A DNA stretch of 29,637 bases from an uncultured Collinsella sp. GTDB taxonomy: Bacteria > Actinomycetota > Coriobacteriia > Coriobacteriales > Coriobacteriaceae. The stretch is from contig UQXT01000010.1 in the NCBI GenBank assembly GCA_900545075.1, forward strand, positions 1 to 29,637, read 5' to 3'. Numbering within the stretch: the first letter of the stretch is position 1; each line of letters starts with the position of its first letter. The translations under genes were made by a program, and so were the position numbers. This document shows, in pieces, positions 14,449 through 22,963 of the stretch. The notes beneath the pieces were generated by a model. That model made no database searches, was not told where the DNA came from, and worked only from the letters and a program-made list of their open reading frames with translations.

Positions 14449-16209
14449 TTATGCCTTGAGGTTTTCCTCGATCCAGGCGACGGCACCCTTGGGATCCTTA
14501 GTGAGGTCGATGTACTGTTTGCCCTTGGGCGACAGCAGCGTGATGCCCAGGCGGTCGGTGTCGGCCTTCATCTCGTTGTAATAGGTGCGAACCTGCGGAG
14601 CCAGGACGATGACGTTGTACTGGTCCATGATGGCGTAGTGGCTGCCGTAGGCACCGGCGTTGGCGGTAATGTCGATGCCCAGCTCGTCGGCGCCTTCCTT
14701 AAGCGCGTTGGCGAGCAGTGCAGAGGTGCCGGCGCCAGCGCACAGAACCAGAACCCTCAGATCCTTGCCCTTAAGGGCGGACGGAGCTGCGGAGGCCTCG
14801 GTGGCAGAAGCGGTCTCGACAACAGGAGCCTCAACGGCGGGGGCGGCAGCGGTCTTGACGGCCTTGGTCTCCTCGGCCTCTTCTTCGGCCAGGGTCTCGG
14901 CCTCCTGCTTGCACAGGACGTTGTCGTAGGCCTTGCAGAACGGGTAGTAGATCAAGAAGTCAACGACCAGCAGGACGACAACCAGGACCAGAGAGATCGG
15001 CTGGAAGTTGGTGTCGATGAAGGTGCCGATCGGTCCGGGGAGTGCCCACGGCATGGCATAGATAAAGCCGTTCATGCCCAAAAAGTCGATGAAGAACTTA
15101 CCAATGAGGACGTTGGCCACGGGGGCAAACAGGAACGGGATCAGGAAGTACGGGTTGAGGATGATGGGCGCGGCGAACAGCAGCGGCTCGTTGACGGCGA
15201 ACATCACGGGTACGACAGAGGCTTTGCCGACGGCCTTGAGCTGCTTGGAGCGCATAAAGAGCAGGAAGATGATCGGGACAATGAACGTGGCGCCGGTGCC
15301 GCCGAGTTCGCCGATGTAGTTACCGAAGTTCTCGGTCAGGGCGAGGGCGGGGTGACCGCCGGCCTGCAGCGTGGCGAGGTTGGTGGTGATGTTGCCAAAC
15401 AGCGCGGCGTTGAGGGCAGGCTTAACGACCGAGGGGCCGTGGATGCCCATGAACCAGAACAGCGGGATCATGAACCAGATGAGGGCGAGGCCGGCGTAGG
15501 AATCGGCAGCGGCGAACAGCGGGCTCACCAGCGTGGAGATGACGTTGGCAAACGGGACGGCCAAGCAGGTGCGGCAGATAACGTCGATGACGGCGACAAA
15601 CAGGATGGAGAAGCTGAAGGCGAAGATGTCGCGGAAGTTCTGGGCGATGGCGCCGGGGACTTCTTTGGGCAGCTTGATGGTGATGTCTCGCTTAATGCAG
15701 AAGGCATAGATGTTGACCGTGGCAAATGCGGCGACAAAGGAGCTCAGCAGGCCCTTGGTGCCCATGTTGTCGGTAAAGAACACCGAGACATCGGCGCCGT
15801 CGATCTTGGCACTCGTCTGGGTAACGGCCAAGATGAGCATAGCGCACATGGCGGCGACCATGGTGCTCGTGGCGTTGATGGCCTTGCCGGCAGGCATGCG
15901 GCGGTTCTTGGAGCCGGTCAGCGCGCTTGCGGTGGTGCCGGCGACCATGATGCCCACGACGCCCATCGTGAAGTTGTAAACCTTGTTGCAGAAGTTCACG
16001 ACGTCGACGTTCCACCAGTCGGGCAGCGTAAAGCCGCCGACCGTGGCGACAACGCCCGGCAGGGTCGAAATAAGCAGGAAGACAGAAGAAGACAGGATGA
16101 TGGGCATTGCTGCCAAAAAGCCGTCTTTAATGGCCTGAAGGTAGATGTTCTTAGAGACCTTGTCGAAGTACGGCTGACCTTTCTCCAAGAACTTAACGAT
16201 CGATTCCAT
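14449..16209 (-). CDS. lacE: PTS lactose-family EIICB transporter (module 2)
   Basis: A 586-residue EIICB protein. The EIIC part begins MESIVKFLEKGQPYFDKVSKN and carries the family landmarks GIHGPSVVKPA, GGTGATFIVPIIF and NEPLLFAAPIILNP. A linker with LAEEEAEETKAVK leads to EIIB, with phospho-acceptor Cys490 in VLVLCAGAGTS. It imports and phosphorylates a galactoside or related beta-glycoside using the shared EIIA. GAGGAG lies 8 nt before the ATG. Unlike modules 1 and 3, this gene is second, behind its glycosidase, with a 176-bp gap that holds a strong hairpin. It may therefore be expressed at a different ratio to its enzyme. Confidence 0.9.
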   Translation of the reverse strand: MESIVKFLEKGQPYFDKVSKNIYLQAIKDGFLAAMPIILSSSVFLLISTLPGVVATVGGFTLPDWWNVDVVNFCNKVYNFTMGVVGIMVAGTTASALTGSKNRRMPAGKAINATSTMVAAMCAMLILAVTQTSAKIDGADVSVFFTDNMGTKGLLSSFVAAFATVNIYAFCIKRDITIKLPKEVPGAIAQNFRDIFAFSFSILFVAVIDVICRTCLAVPFANVISTLVSPLFAAADSYAGLALIWFMIPLFWFMGIHGPSVVKPALNAALFGNITTNLATLQAGGHPALALTENFGNYIGELGGTGATFIVPIIFLLFMRSKQLKAVGKASVVPVMFAVNEPLLFAAPIILNPYFLIPFLFAPVANVLIGKFFIDFLGMNGFIYAMPWALPGPIGTFIDTNFQPISLVLVVVLLVVDFLIYYPFCKAYDNVLCKQEAETLAEEEAEETKAVKTAAAPAVEAPVVETASATEASAAPSALKGKDLRVLVLCAGAGTSALLANALKEGADELGIDITANAGAYGSHYAIMDQYNVIVLAPQVRTYYNEMKADTDRLGITLLSPKGKQYIDLTKDPKGAVAWIEENLKA

Positions 16210-16322
16210 AGTTCACGCTCCTCTTTGCATGAAATCTTAATGGCATGGACGTTGAAAACCTATATGGTCTCCCGCTTGCTAAAAGCCCGGGTGCAGGCGG
16301 GGTCGGTCCCAGGGGGAGAGAG

Positions 16323-16359
16323 GGGAGCGGCTGGGTTTGTATCGCATAGGGCCGCTCCC
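16323..16359 (-). other. Intercistronic hairpin, lacG2-lacE2
   Basis: GGGAGCGGC and GCCGCTCCC form a perfect 9-bp stem with a 19-nt loop, 26 nt after the lacG2 stop. A C-rich, not U-rich, stretch follows, so full termination is unlikely; attenuation or mRNA protection is inferred. Confidence 0.6.
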
Positions 16360-16385
16360 TTCTCGGGGGAAAGCGAGGCGATGCG

Positions 16386-17834
16386 CTACTGCGCGTCCGC
16401 CATAGTGTCGGCGAGCTCCTTGTACCAGAGTGCCGACTGCTTGATGTAGCGTTTTTGCGTGTCGAAGTCGATGTAGAACAGGCCGTAGCGCTTGTTATAG
16501 CCATTGGCCCACGAGAACTGGTCCTGCAGGCTCCAGATAAAGTAGCCCTGGACGTCGACGCCCTCGGCGCGCGCCTGGAGCACCTTCTCCATGTGCTGGT
16601 CGACAAAGTCGATGCGCTCGGGATCGGCGACGATGCCGTTTGCGTCGGGCTCGGGGTCCTTGTGGCCCAGGCCGTTTTCGGTGATATAGATGACGGGGAG
16701 GTTGGGATAGGTGGCGCTGATGTGCTTGAGCGTGTCGTAGAGGCCTTGCGGGTAGATGAGCCAATCCCAGTCGGTGGTGGGGATACCCGGCATATCGACC
16801 TGCTGCCCGACGCCCTTAAACTTAAAGCACGAGGTGCCCTTGTCTCCGGTGCCGTTAAAGCTGTTGGTGGACTCGCCATCGTAGGCGGCGATAAACGCCG
16901 ACTGATAGTAGTTGAGGCCGAACATATCGTTGCGGGGCGCCGCCTTGGCGAGCTCCTCCATGTCGCTGTCCTCAACCGTAAGTGTGGCGTTGTTGGCACG
17001 CAGAATCTCGTTGATGAGTGAGAGGGTGCGCGCGGAGTAGTGACCCAGGAAGGCGCCGTCCATGATGAAGTCGGTGTAGAAGGCGTTGTACAGGTCGGCG
17101 GCGTGCTGGTCGGCGGGCGAGTCGGTGGCAGGATATGCCGGCGTCAGGACGTTGACCATGCCAATGCGTCCGCCCAGGTGCTCGGTCTCGTCAAGATCCT
17201 TATACAGGTTGACGGCGCGGGCGTGGGCAACGAGCTCGTTGTGCTGGCTCTGGATGCCGCTCGTCACATCAAAGTGATGGTTGGGCGGGAAGTTGCCTTG
17301 GATGTATTGGGAGTGCGAGAGGCTGATGAGCTCGTTGATGGTGAACCAATTCTTGACCTCGCGGAACTCGCGGAAGCAGAACTCGGCATAGCGCACATAG
17401 GCGTCGACGGTCTTGCGGTTGAGCCAGTCGCCCTGGTTGAACAGGGCGGCGGGGGAGTCAAAGTGATGCAGGGACACATAGGGCTCGACGCCATACTTTT
17501 TGCAGCAGGCGAACAGCTCGTGGTAGTGCTTAACGCCCTCGGCGAGGGGTTCGGCATCGTCGCCGTTGGGGAAGATGCGGGTCCAGGCGATGGACACACG
17601 AATGGCGTTGAGTCCATGCTCGGCAGAAAGGCGGATATCCTCCTCGTAGCGGTTGTAGAAATCACTGGCCGGGTCGGGCAAAAAGCGACCCTGGGCGACA
17701 AGGTAATCGTCCCACATGGTCTTACCCTTGCCTGCCACCTTCGTGGAACCTTCCGTTTGGTACGCGGCGGTTGCGGCGCCCCAAACAAAGCCCTTCGGCA
17801 GCTGCTGTACGCGGTTTAGCAAAGACATATGCAT
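16386..17834 (-). CDS. lacG: 6-phospho-beta-galactosidase, GH1 (module 2)
   Basis: A 482-residue cytoplasmic GH1 enzyme. It has FVWGAATAAYQTEG at the N-terminus, acid/base Glu168 (FTINE), nucleophile Glu386 (YITENGLGH) and the phospho-sugar pocket FSWANGYNKRYG with Ser441, Trp442, Lys448 and Tyr450. The Trp fits phospho-galactosidase rather than phospho-glucosidase. It is the most divergent of the three copies (TIN for TFN, ENGLGH for ENGMGY, HISATYPNLP for IK...YPNYK), so it may act on another aglycone. It is the first gene of module 2, next to the operators at 17949-17986. GAGGG lies just before ATG 17834; ATG 17828 is equally possible. Confidence 0.88.
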   Translation of the reverse strand: MHMSLLNRVQQLPKGFVWGAATAAYQTEGSTKVAGKGKTMWDDYLVAQGRFLPDPASDFYNRYEEDIRLSAEHGLNAIRVSIAWTRIFPNGDDAEPLAEGVKHYHELFACCKKYGVEPYVSLHHFDSPAALFNQGDWLNRKTVDAYVRYAEFCFREFREVKNWFTINELISLSHSQYIQGNFPPNHHFDVTSGIQSQHNELVAHARAVNLYKDLDETEHLGGRIGMVNVLTPAYPATDSPADQHAADLYNAFYTDFIMDGAFLGHYSARTLSLINEILRANNATLTVEDSDMEELAKAAPRNDMFGLNYYQSAFIAAYDGESTNSFNGTGDKGTSCFKFKGVGQQVDMPGIPTTDWDWLIYPQGLYDTLKHISATYPNLPVIYITENGLGHKDPEPDANGIVADPERIDFVDQHMEKVLQARAEGVDVQGYFIWSLQDQFSWANGYNKRYGLFYIDFDTQKRYIKQSALWYKELADTMADAQ

Positions 17835-17948
17835 ACACCCTCTCGTCTCGCTGTTCGATATTGTGCGTTTGCGCTCAGGAGGCTCCCTGGTTAGCGTTCA
17901 GCGGTGAAAAAGCCCGATAAACACTGTCTTAAAATGATTAGAACCAAA

Positions 17949-17986
17949 ATGAGCACGTGAACATTTGACAATGAGCACGTTAACAT
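17949..17986. promoter_or_regulatory. Tandem LacI operators of module 2, lacG2 side
   Basis: ATGAGCACGTGAACAT (17949-17964) and ATGAGCACGTTAACAT (17971-17986) are two copies of one 16-bp operator, 22 bp centre to centre, that is, on about the same face of the helix. The half-site ATGAGCACGT differs from that of module 1 (ATGACAACGT). They lie 115-150 bp before lacG2. Confidence 0.82.
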
Positions 17987-18061
17987 CCGGCTGGGATGTA
18001 TAGAAACAAAACAACTTCAAACAGCTGCGAACGGTTGTATTTGTTCGGTAAGCGGTTTTGA

Positions 18062-18118
18062 TTGACAGAAGTTTTCATGTTGTGGTATATGGCTCGGGTA
18101 TCATGAGCACGTTATCAA
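18062..18118 (+). promoter_or_regulatory. Promoter and operator of the module 2 regulator gene
   Basis: TTGACA at 18062-18067 and TATATG at 18086-18091 (18-bp spacing) form a good sigma-70-type promoter. A third module 2 operator, ATGAGCACGTTATCAA, follows at 18103-18118, just after the expected transcription start. This placement suggests that the regulator represses itself. Confidence 0.7.
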
Positions 18119-18169
18119 TGTATGTACGATGCGCCATGGGCGCGGGGAATAGTTGGGAAGCAGGTTAGC

Positions 18170-19207
18170 GTGGAAGGCATGGATCAGCAGACAAGGAATG
18201 GTCGTTCGGCGAGCGCGGCAGAGGTTGCGGCGCTCGCTGGCGTGAGCCGCCAGACTGTGTCTCGCGTGGTCAACGGTATGCCCAACGTGACGGAAAAGAC
18301 GCGCAAGCGTGTGCTGGCCGCCATGGAAGAGCTGGGCTTTCGTCCCAATTTTGCTGGAGCGGCGTTGCGCGGCGGGTCGTATCGTTCTATTGGCCTGTGC
18401 ATGTACAACATCACACGTGTCGGTAACCTGGCGACGCTCGAGGGTATCATGCAAGCGGCGCGCGAGCACGATTTTGCCGTCACTATGATCGAGATGGGCG
18501 GCGACAAGCCCTATGCACTTGCCGATGCCTCGCGCCGCATGGTCGAGCGACCCGTCGACGGCATGATTCTCAACATGAACCGCATGGCTCCCGATTTTGA
18601 GGAGTTTGTTCCCCAGCCGGGAGTGCGAACGGTCATCCTGTCCATGTATGCGCATCCGCGCTGCACGACGATCGACTCCGACCAGTATGGTTCGTGCGAG
18701 CTGTTGACCAATTATCTGCTGGAACATGGTCACTCGAATATGCGGTTTGTGGCGGGTCCGGAAAACTCGATTTCCTCGCGTTTTCGTGAGGCCGGTTGGC
18801 GCGATACGCTGGGTCGTGCTCATGTCGATGCCGCTCCGATGCTGCGTGGCGATTGGAGTGCGGACAGTGGGTACGCCATGGGCGAGCGGATTGCGGCCGA
18901 GGTGCTTGCCGGCGGGTCGCAGGCGCCGACTGCCGTGCTTGCGGCAAATGACCAGATGGCGCTGGGCGTTATCGCCGCGCTCGAGAACGCGGGCCTGTCC
19001 GTGCCCGACGACGTGAGCGTGGTTGGTATCGACGACGCACTCGAGGGACTTGTTCCTCACAATCGGCTGACGACGCTGCGATTTGATTTGCGCGGTGTCG
19101 GTAAGCTTGCGTTTGAGGCGGCGATTGGAGAGAGCTCGTCTATCGAGGCGATTCATGTGCCGAGCACGCTGGTCGAACGCTCGACTGTTAGGGACATACG
19201 GGGTTAG
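18170..19207 (+). CDS. LacI-family repressor of module 2
   Basis: A 345-residue LacI-type regulator. GTG 18170 is the preferred start (AGG 5 nt upstream, GGGAAG a little further); ATG 18179 and ATG 18122 are alternatives. The HTH is SAAEVAALAGVSRQTVSRVVNG, with Arg27-Gln28 at the specificity positions of LacI Tyr17-Gln18. The hinge FRPNFAGAALRGG and the sensor domain (GDWSADSGYAMG, AVLAANDQMALGVIAAL, PDDVSVVGIDDA) follow. It is divergent from lacG2 and likely binds the three ATGAGCACGT-type sites in the gap. The effector is unknown. Confidence 0.88.
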   Translation: MEGMDQQTRNGRSASAAEVAALAGVSRQTVSRVVNGMPNVTEKTRKRVLAAMEELGFRPNFAGAALRGGSYRSIGLCMYNITRVGNLATLEGIMQAAREHDFAVTMIEMGGDKPYALADASRRMVERPVDGMILNMNRMAPDFEEFVPQPGVRTVILSMYAHPRCTTIDSDQYGSCELLTNYLLEHGHSNMRFVAGPENSISSRFREAGWRDTLGRAHVDAAPMLRGDWSADSGYAMGERIAAEVLAGGSQAPTAVLAANDQMALGVIAALENAGLSVPDDVSVVGIDDALEGLVPHNRLTTLRFDLRGVGKLAFEAAIGESSSIEAIHVPSTLVERSTVRDIRG

Positions 19208-19221
19208 GTCCTACTCCGTTT

Positions 19222-19358
19222 GTCTCGATTTGTAACAGGTAGACGGTCAAAAGCGGGCTACGTGTTACAGATTTAGATTCTTCGGAAAGAGCAATCCTGT
19301 TCGTCTCAATCTGTAACAGCTAGGACCCAAAAACTCGGCTAGATGTTACAGATTGAGA
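19222..19358. repeat. Palindromic repeat pair C (between lac modules 2 and 3)
   Basis: In copy 1 TCTCGATTTGTAACA (19222-19236) is matched by TGTTACAGATTTAGA (to 19277). In copy 2 TCTCAATCTGTAACA (19304-19318) is matched perfectly by TGTTACAGATTGAGA (19344-19358), with the loop GCTAGGACCCAAAAACTCGG. The period is about 82 bp. The pair lies between the 3' ends of lacI2 and lacG3. Confidence 0.88.
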
Positions 19359-19379
19359 CAAACGGACCCCGAACCGCCC

Positions 19380-19423
19380 AAAAAGGCCGGGGGCGGCGCG
19401 CCGTGTGACGTGCCGCCCCCGGC
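19380..19423 (-). terminator. Rho-independent terminator of lac module 3
   Basis: On the minus strand GCCGGGGGCGGC (19423-19412) pairs perfectly over 12 bp with GCCGCCCCCGGC (19397-19386), followed by CTTTTTGGG. It lies about 60 nt after the lacG3 stop. The segment between them contains GGGGACAGGTT, similar to the short repeat at 24770. Confidence 0.88.
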
Positions 19424-19483
19424 TGAGAAATGGGGACAGGTTATGTGGGCGGTGCAATTCCGCCAACCGCTCGTCGCAAGCCG

Positions 19484-20923
19484 CTAGTCCAGACGACGGG
19501 TCTGCGCCACGTGCTTATACCAGTATGCGCTTGCCTTGGGCGTGCGCTTCTGGGTTTCAAAGTCAACGTAGAAGAAGCCGTAACGCTTGTTGTAGCCATT
19601 GGTCCAGGAGAACTGATCCTGCAGGCTCCACAGGAAGTAGCCGCCCACGTTGACGCCCACCTCCATGGCCTTGAGCAACCAGCGCAGGTGCTGCTCGATA
19701 TAGTCGATGCGCGGCTGGTCGTCCACAAAACCGTCCTTGTAGGGATCCTTGTAGCCCATGCCGTTCTCGGTGATGAAAATCTGCTTGTAGTTGGGGTAGC
19801 GCTGCTTAATGTAGACGAGCAGATCGAACAGGCCCTCGGGATAGATGATCCAGTCCCAGTCGGTGGTGGGGATGCCAGGCTTGTTCACATGCTCGCCAAT
19901 ACCCTTAACGCGCCAGCGGCCAGTGCCCTTCTCGCCCGTACCGTTGTGGTGCAGGTCGTTCTCGCCGTCGTAAGCCTTCAAGAAGCGGCACTGGTAGTTG
20001 TTAACGCCCAGGTAGTCGTTGTAGAGCGCGGCCTCGCGCATGATTTCCAGATCCTCGTCTAGGATCTCGATGGTGCCGCCCGAGACGGCAGCCAGGCGGT
20101 TGGCGCACTCGAGGGTGTCGGGCGCATAGTCGCCGCGGAAGGTGGCGTCGAGCAAGAACTGGTTTTGCAGCACGTGCTCGTTGTTGGCGGCCTTGATGTC
20201 GGCGGGGTCGTTCTCGTTGAGCGGATACTTAAACTCCAACGACTGAATGACGCCGATCTTGCCCTTAAAACCACCGTTGTGGAAGGCCAGTACTGCCTTG
20301 GCGTGGGCGAGCATCATGTTGTGCTCGCACTGGAAGGCTTCGGCCAGATGCGCCTTGACGCCACCGGGGAAGGTGCCCTCGATGTAGGTGTTGGAGGCGT
20401 CGGCCCAGATCTCGTTAAAGGTGAACCAGTAGGTCACCTGGTCGGCGTACTCCTTAAAGCAGAAGGTGGCAAAGTCCACAAAGGCGTCGATGGTCTCGCG
20501 GTTGAGGAAGTCGCCCTTCTCAAAGAGGGGCAGCGGCGTGTCAAAGTGATGCAGCGTGACAAACGGCTCAACGTGGTGCTTATGGCACTCGGCGAAGAGA
20601 TCGTGATAGAACTGGACACCTTCGGGGTTGATTTCGCCGGTACCGTTGGGGAAGATGCGGCTCCAGGCGATAGAGAGGCGAATGCCGTTGATGCCAAACT
20701 CCTCGCACAGCTCCAAATCGACGGGGTACTGGTTGTAGAAGTCCGAAGCGGGATCGGGGGAGAAGCGGCCCTGGGCCTCCAGGAAGTCGTCCCAGGCAAC
20801 CTTGCCCTTACCGTGAGTGCGGGTCTCGCCCTCTACCTGGTAGGCAGCGGTGGCGCCGCCAAAGACAAAGTCCTCGGGAAACTGCGCAGGCGGGTTGGTT
20901 ACGCCAGCAGGATTAACGGACAT
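19484..20923 (-). CDS. lacG: 6-phospho-beta-galactosidase, GH1 (module 3)
   Basis: A 479-residue cytoplasmic GH1 enzyme with FVFGGATAAYQVEG, acid/base Glu171 (FTFNE), nucleophile Glu386 (FITENGMGY) and the pocket FSWTNGYNKRYG (Ser439, Trp440, Lys446, Tyr448). The Trp points to phospho-galactosides. It shares long identical stretches with the module 1 copy (GGATAAYQVEGETRTHGKGK and others) and also matches Lactococcus LacG closely (FYHDLFAECHKHHVEPFVTL). It is second in the operon behind lacE3, with 66 bp and a hairpin between. The ribosome site (GGAT) is weak, so expression may depend on lacE3 translation. Confidence 0.9.
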   Translation of the reverse strand: MSVNPAGVTNPPAQFPEDFVFGGATAAYQVEGETRTHGKGKVAWDDFLEAQGRFSPDPASDFYNQYPVDLELCEEFGINGIRLSIAWSRIFPNGTGEINPEGVQFYHDLFAECHKHHVEPFVTLHHFDTPLPLFEKGDFLNRETIDAFVDFATFCFKEYADQVTYWFTFNEIWADASNTYIEGTFPGGVKAHLAEAFQCEHNMMLAHAKAVLAFHNGGFKGKIGVIQSLEFKYPLNENDPADIKAANNEHVLQNQFLLDATFRGDYAPDTLECANRLAAVSGGTIEILDEDLEIMREAALYNDYLGVNNYQCRFLKAYDGENDLHHNGTGEKGTGRWRVKGIGEHVNKPGIPTTDWDWIIYPEGLFDLLVYIKQRYPNYKQIFITENGMGYKDPYKDGFVDDQPRIDYIEQHLRWLLKAMEVGVNVGGYFLWSLQDQFSWTNGYNKRYGFFYVDFETQKRTPKASAYWYKHVAQTRRLD

Positions 20924-20947
20924 AATGATCCAATCGTCTAGATCGAA

Positions 20948-20979
20948 GGGCCAGCCGGCTGTGGATGGTCGGCTGGCCC
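20948..20979 (-). other. Intercistronic hairpin, lacE3-lacG3
   Basis: GGGCCAGCCG and CGGCTGGCCC form a perfect 10-bp stem with a 12-nt loop, about 10 nt after the lacE3 stop. No U-tract follows. It ends 24 nt before the lacG3 ATG. Confidence 0.62.
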
Positions 20980-20989
20980 TGGGCGTTAC

Positions 20990-22765
20990 TTACTTCGAAA
21001 GCTGTTCACTCACGAAGGCGAGAGACTTGTCGCCGTTCTGGGAGAGCTCGATGTACTGCTTTCCGCGGCAGGCGACGCACTTGTTGCCCACGCGCTCGCA
21101 GTCCTTTTGCAGGTCGGCCAGGTAGCTGGCAGCCTGCGGGGCCAGGACGACCAGGTCAAAGTCGGGGAGCATGTCCACGTGGTTGCCATATGCCTCGGCA
21201 GCGGTTTCAAGATTGATGCCGCGCTCCTTGGCAGCCTTGGCCAGCGCGTTGGCGAGCAGGCCCGAGGTACCGCCACCCTGGCAGAGCACGAGTACGCGCT
21301 TGCCGTTAAGGTCGCTGGCGGTCGTTGCCTCGGCAGCGGATGCTGCAGAAGCGGCGGGGGCATCGGCCTTCACGGCCTCGGCAGCAGCGCCGGCGGCAAC
21401 GCTCTTGGCATCGGCCTTGCCCTGGAAGGCATCGTTGAGCTTGGCGGCCTTCTCGGCGTTCTTGGCGGCGAGCTCCTCCTGGGAGATCTCGGCCTCCTCG
21501 GCGCACTTCTGGGCGTCATAGGCACGGAAGAACGGATAGTACAGAGCAAAGTCGACGACCAGGATGATGGCGAGCATCACAAAGGCGAGCGGCTGGAAGC
21601 CCAGGCCCATGATGGTGCCGATGGGGCCGGGGACGGTCCAAGGCAGGGTGTACATAAAGCCGTTCATGCCCAAGAAGTCGATAAAGATCTTGAGGATCCA
21701 GATGTTGGCGATCGGAGCAAAGACAAACGGGACAAAGAAGACGGGGTTGAGCACGATGGGTGCGGCGAACAGCAGCGGCTCGTTGACGGCAAAGCAGACG
21801 GGGACGATGGCGGCCTTACCGACGGCGCGCATCTCCTGAGACTTGGCCAGGAAGCAGAACATAAAGACCAGGACGAGCGTGGCGCCGGTGCCGCCCATGC
21901 AGACGACGAAGTACTGGGCACCCTGGGTCAGGACAGCGGAAGCGTGCTGGCCAGCCTGGAATGCGGCCAGGTTGTCGGTCATGTTGGCAACAAGGGCGGC
22001 GGCGATGGCGGGCTCGACGATCGAGGGGCCGTGGACGCCGACGAACCAGAACAGGCTCATGGCGCCGTAGATCACAGCGAGGCCGATGTAGCCATCGGCA
22101 GCGGTGAACAGGGGCTGGAACACCTGGATGACACCCTGGGCAAAGCAGAAGCCAAAAGCAGCGCGGAAGACGATGTCAAAAACCCAAAAGACGGTGATGC
22201 AGACGGAGAAGGGGATGATGTCCTTGAAGGTCTGCGAGATGTTGGGCGGAACCTGCTCGGGCATCTTGACGGTGATGTTGCGCTTAATGAAGAACTTGTA
22301 GATGATGCCAGTCACAAACGCAGCGATGAAAGCGGTCAGCAGGCCCTTGGAACCAAGGTAGGTGGTGTTGAAGCCGCTGGCGGCGTCCGTGGCGATGGTG
22401 TCGCTCGAAAGGAGCAAGAAGCCGATGATGGCCGCGCACATGCACGAGATGAAGTTAATCTGGTTGTTCTTGGGCAGATCGCGGTTCTGAGCGTCGGCGA
22501 AGTGCTTGGCCGTGGTGGCGGCGCAGGCGATGGCCAGGATGCCCATGGAGTAGTTGTAGCACTTCCACAGGGCGTTGTTGATGTCATCGGGCCAGTAGAA
22601 ACCCCAGATGTTGGGGACCGAGGCTACCAGGCAGAAGATGGACGAGAAGATGATGATGGGGATGACGGAGATAAAGCCGTCGCGGATCGCCTTGAGGTAC
22701 TTGTTGCGGGCGATCGCGTTGAAAAAGGGCTGGCCCTTTTCGATGATGGCGATGAGTTGCTCCAT
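20990..22765 (-). CDS. lacE: PTS lactose-family EIICB transporter (module 3)
   Basis: A 591-residue EIICB protein and the closest of the three to classical LacE (MPEQVPPNISQTFKDIIPFS, GVHGPSIVEPAIAA, GGTGATLVLVFMF, NEPLLFAAPIVLNP). EIIB follows an Ala/Lys-rich linker, with phospho-acceptor Cys495 in VLVLCQGGGTSGLLANAL. It takes phosphate from EIIA (lacF, downstream on the other strand) and delivers phosphorylated lactose or a similar galactoside to LacG. AGGAG lies 6 nt before the ATG. It is the first gene of module 3, divergent from its regulator. Of the three modules this is the best candidate for true lactose uptake, judged by resemblance only. Confidence 0.9.
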   Translation of the reverse strand: MEQLIAIIEKGQPFFNAIARNKYLKAIRDGFISVIPIIIFSSIFCLVASVPNIWGFYWPDDINNALWKCYNYSMGILAIACAATTAKHFADAQNRDLPKNNQINFISCMCAAIIGFLLLSSDTIATDAASGFNTTYLGSKGLLTAFIAAFVTGIIYKFFIKRNITVKMPEQVPPNISQTFKDIIPFSVCITVFWVFDIVFRAAFGFCFAQGVIQVFQPLFTAADGYIGLAVIYGAMSLFWFVGVHGPSIVEPAIAAALVANMTDNLAAFQAGQHASAVLTQGAQYFVVCMGGTGATLVLVFMFCFLAKSQEMRAVGKAAIVPVCFAVNEPLLFAAPIVLNPVFFVPFVFAPIANIWILKIFIDFLGMNGFMYTLPWTVPGPIGTIMGLGFQPLAFVMLAIILVVDFALYYPFFRAYDAQKCAEEAEISQEELAAKNAEKAAKLNDAFQGKADAKSVAAGAAAEAVKADAPAASAASAAEATTASDLNGKRVLVLCQGGGTSGLLANALAKAAKERGINLETAAEAYGNHVDMLPDFDLVVLAPQAASYLADLQKDCERVGNKCVACRGKQYIELSQNGDKSLAFVSEQLSK

Positions 22766-22827
22766 GCAATGCTCCTAAGAGTCGGTGGGTTAGCAACGAT
22801 GGTAGCTTTTGACGTTCGGTTGCCAAA

Positions 22828-22963
22828 ATGTTGACGTTGCCATTTTGTGACACAAAAAAAGACGCGAACCGGTGGTTCCTGTGCCTGCGAACCGTCGATT
22901 CCTTACGCGTAAACGTTTGAGCCGCCCGGTGGCTCTGTGTTTGCACAATGGCAACGTTAACAT
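22828..22963. promoter_or_regulatory. Pair of distant LacI operators of module 3
   Basis: ATGTTGACGTTGCCAT (22828-22843, reverse complement ATGGCAACGTCAACAT) and ATGGCAACGTTAACAT (22948-22963) lie 120 bp apart, a distance suited to DNA looping. The half-site ATGGCAACGT is specific to this module. Small hairpins lie between them (GAACC-ggt-GGTTC near 22873; GAGCC...GGCTC at about 22919-22935). The rest of the 357-bp gap shows nothing else clear. Confidence 0.8.

Noticed and set aside
14380..16449. A 689-codon plus-strand open frame
   Set aside because: It is exactly antisense to lacE2, is rich in Gly, Asp and Glu without any domain, and arises from the GC-rich codons of the real gene.
18101..19156. 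A 351-codon minus-strand frame
   Set aside because: It lies fully opposite the module 2 LacI gene, which has clear HTH and sensor motifs; the antisense product is His/Arg-rich without a fold.
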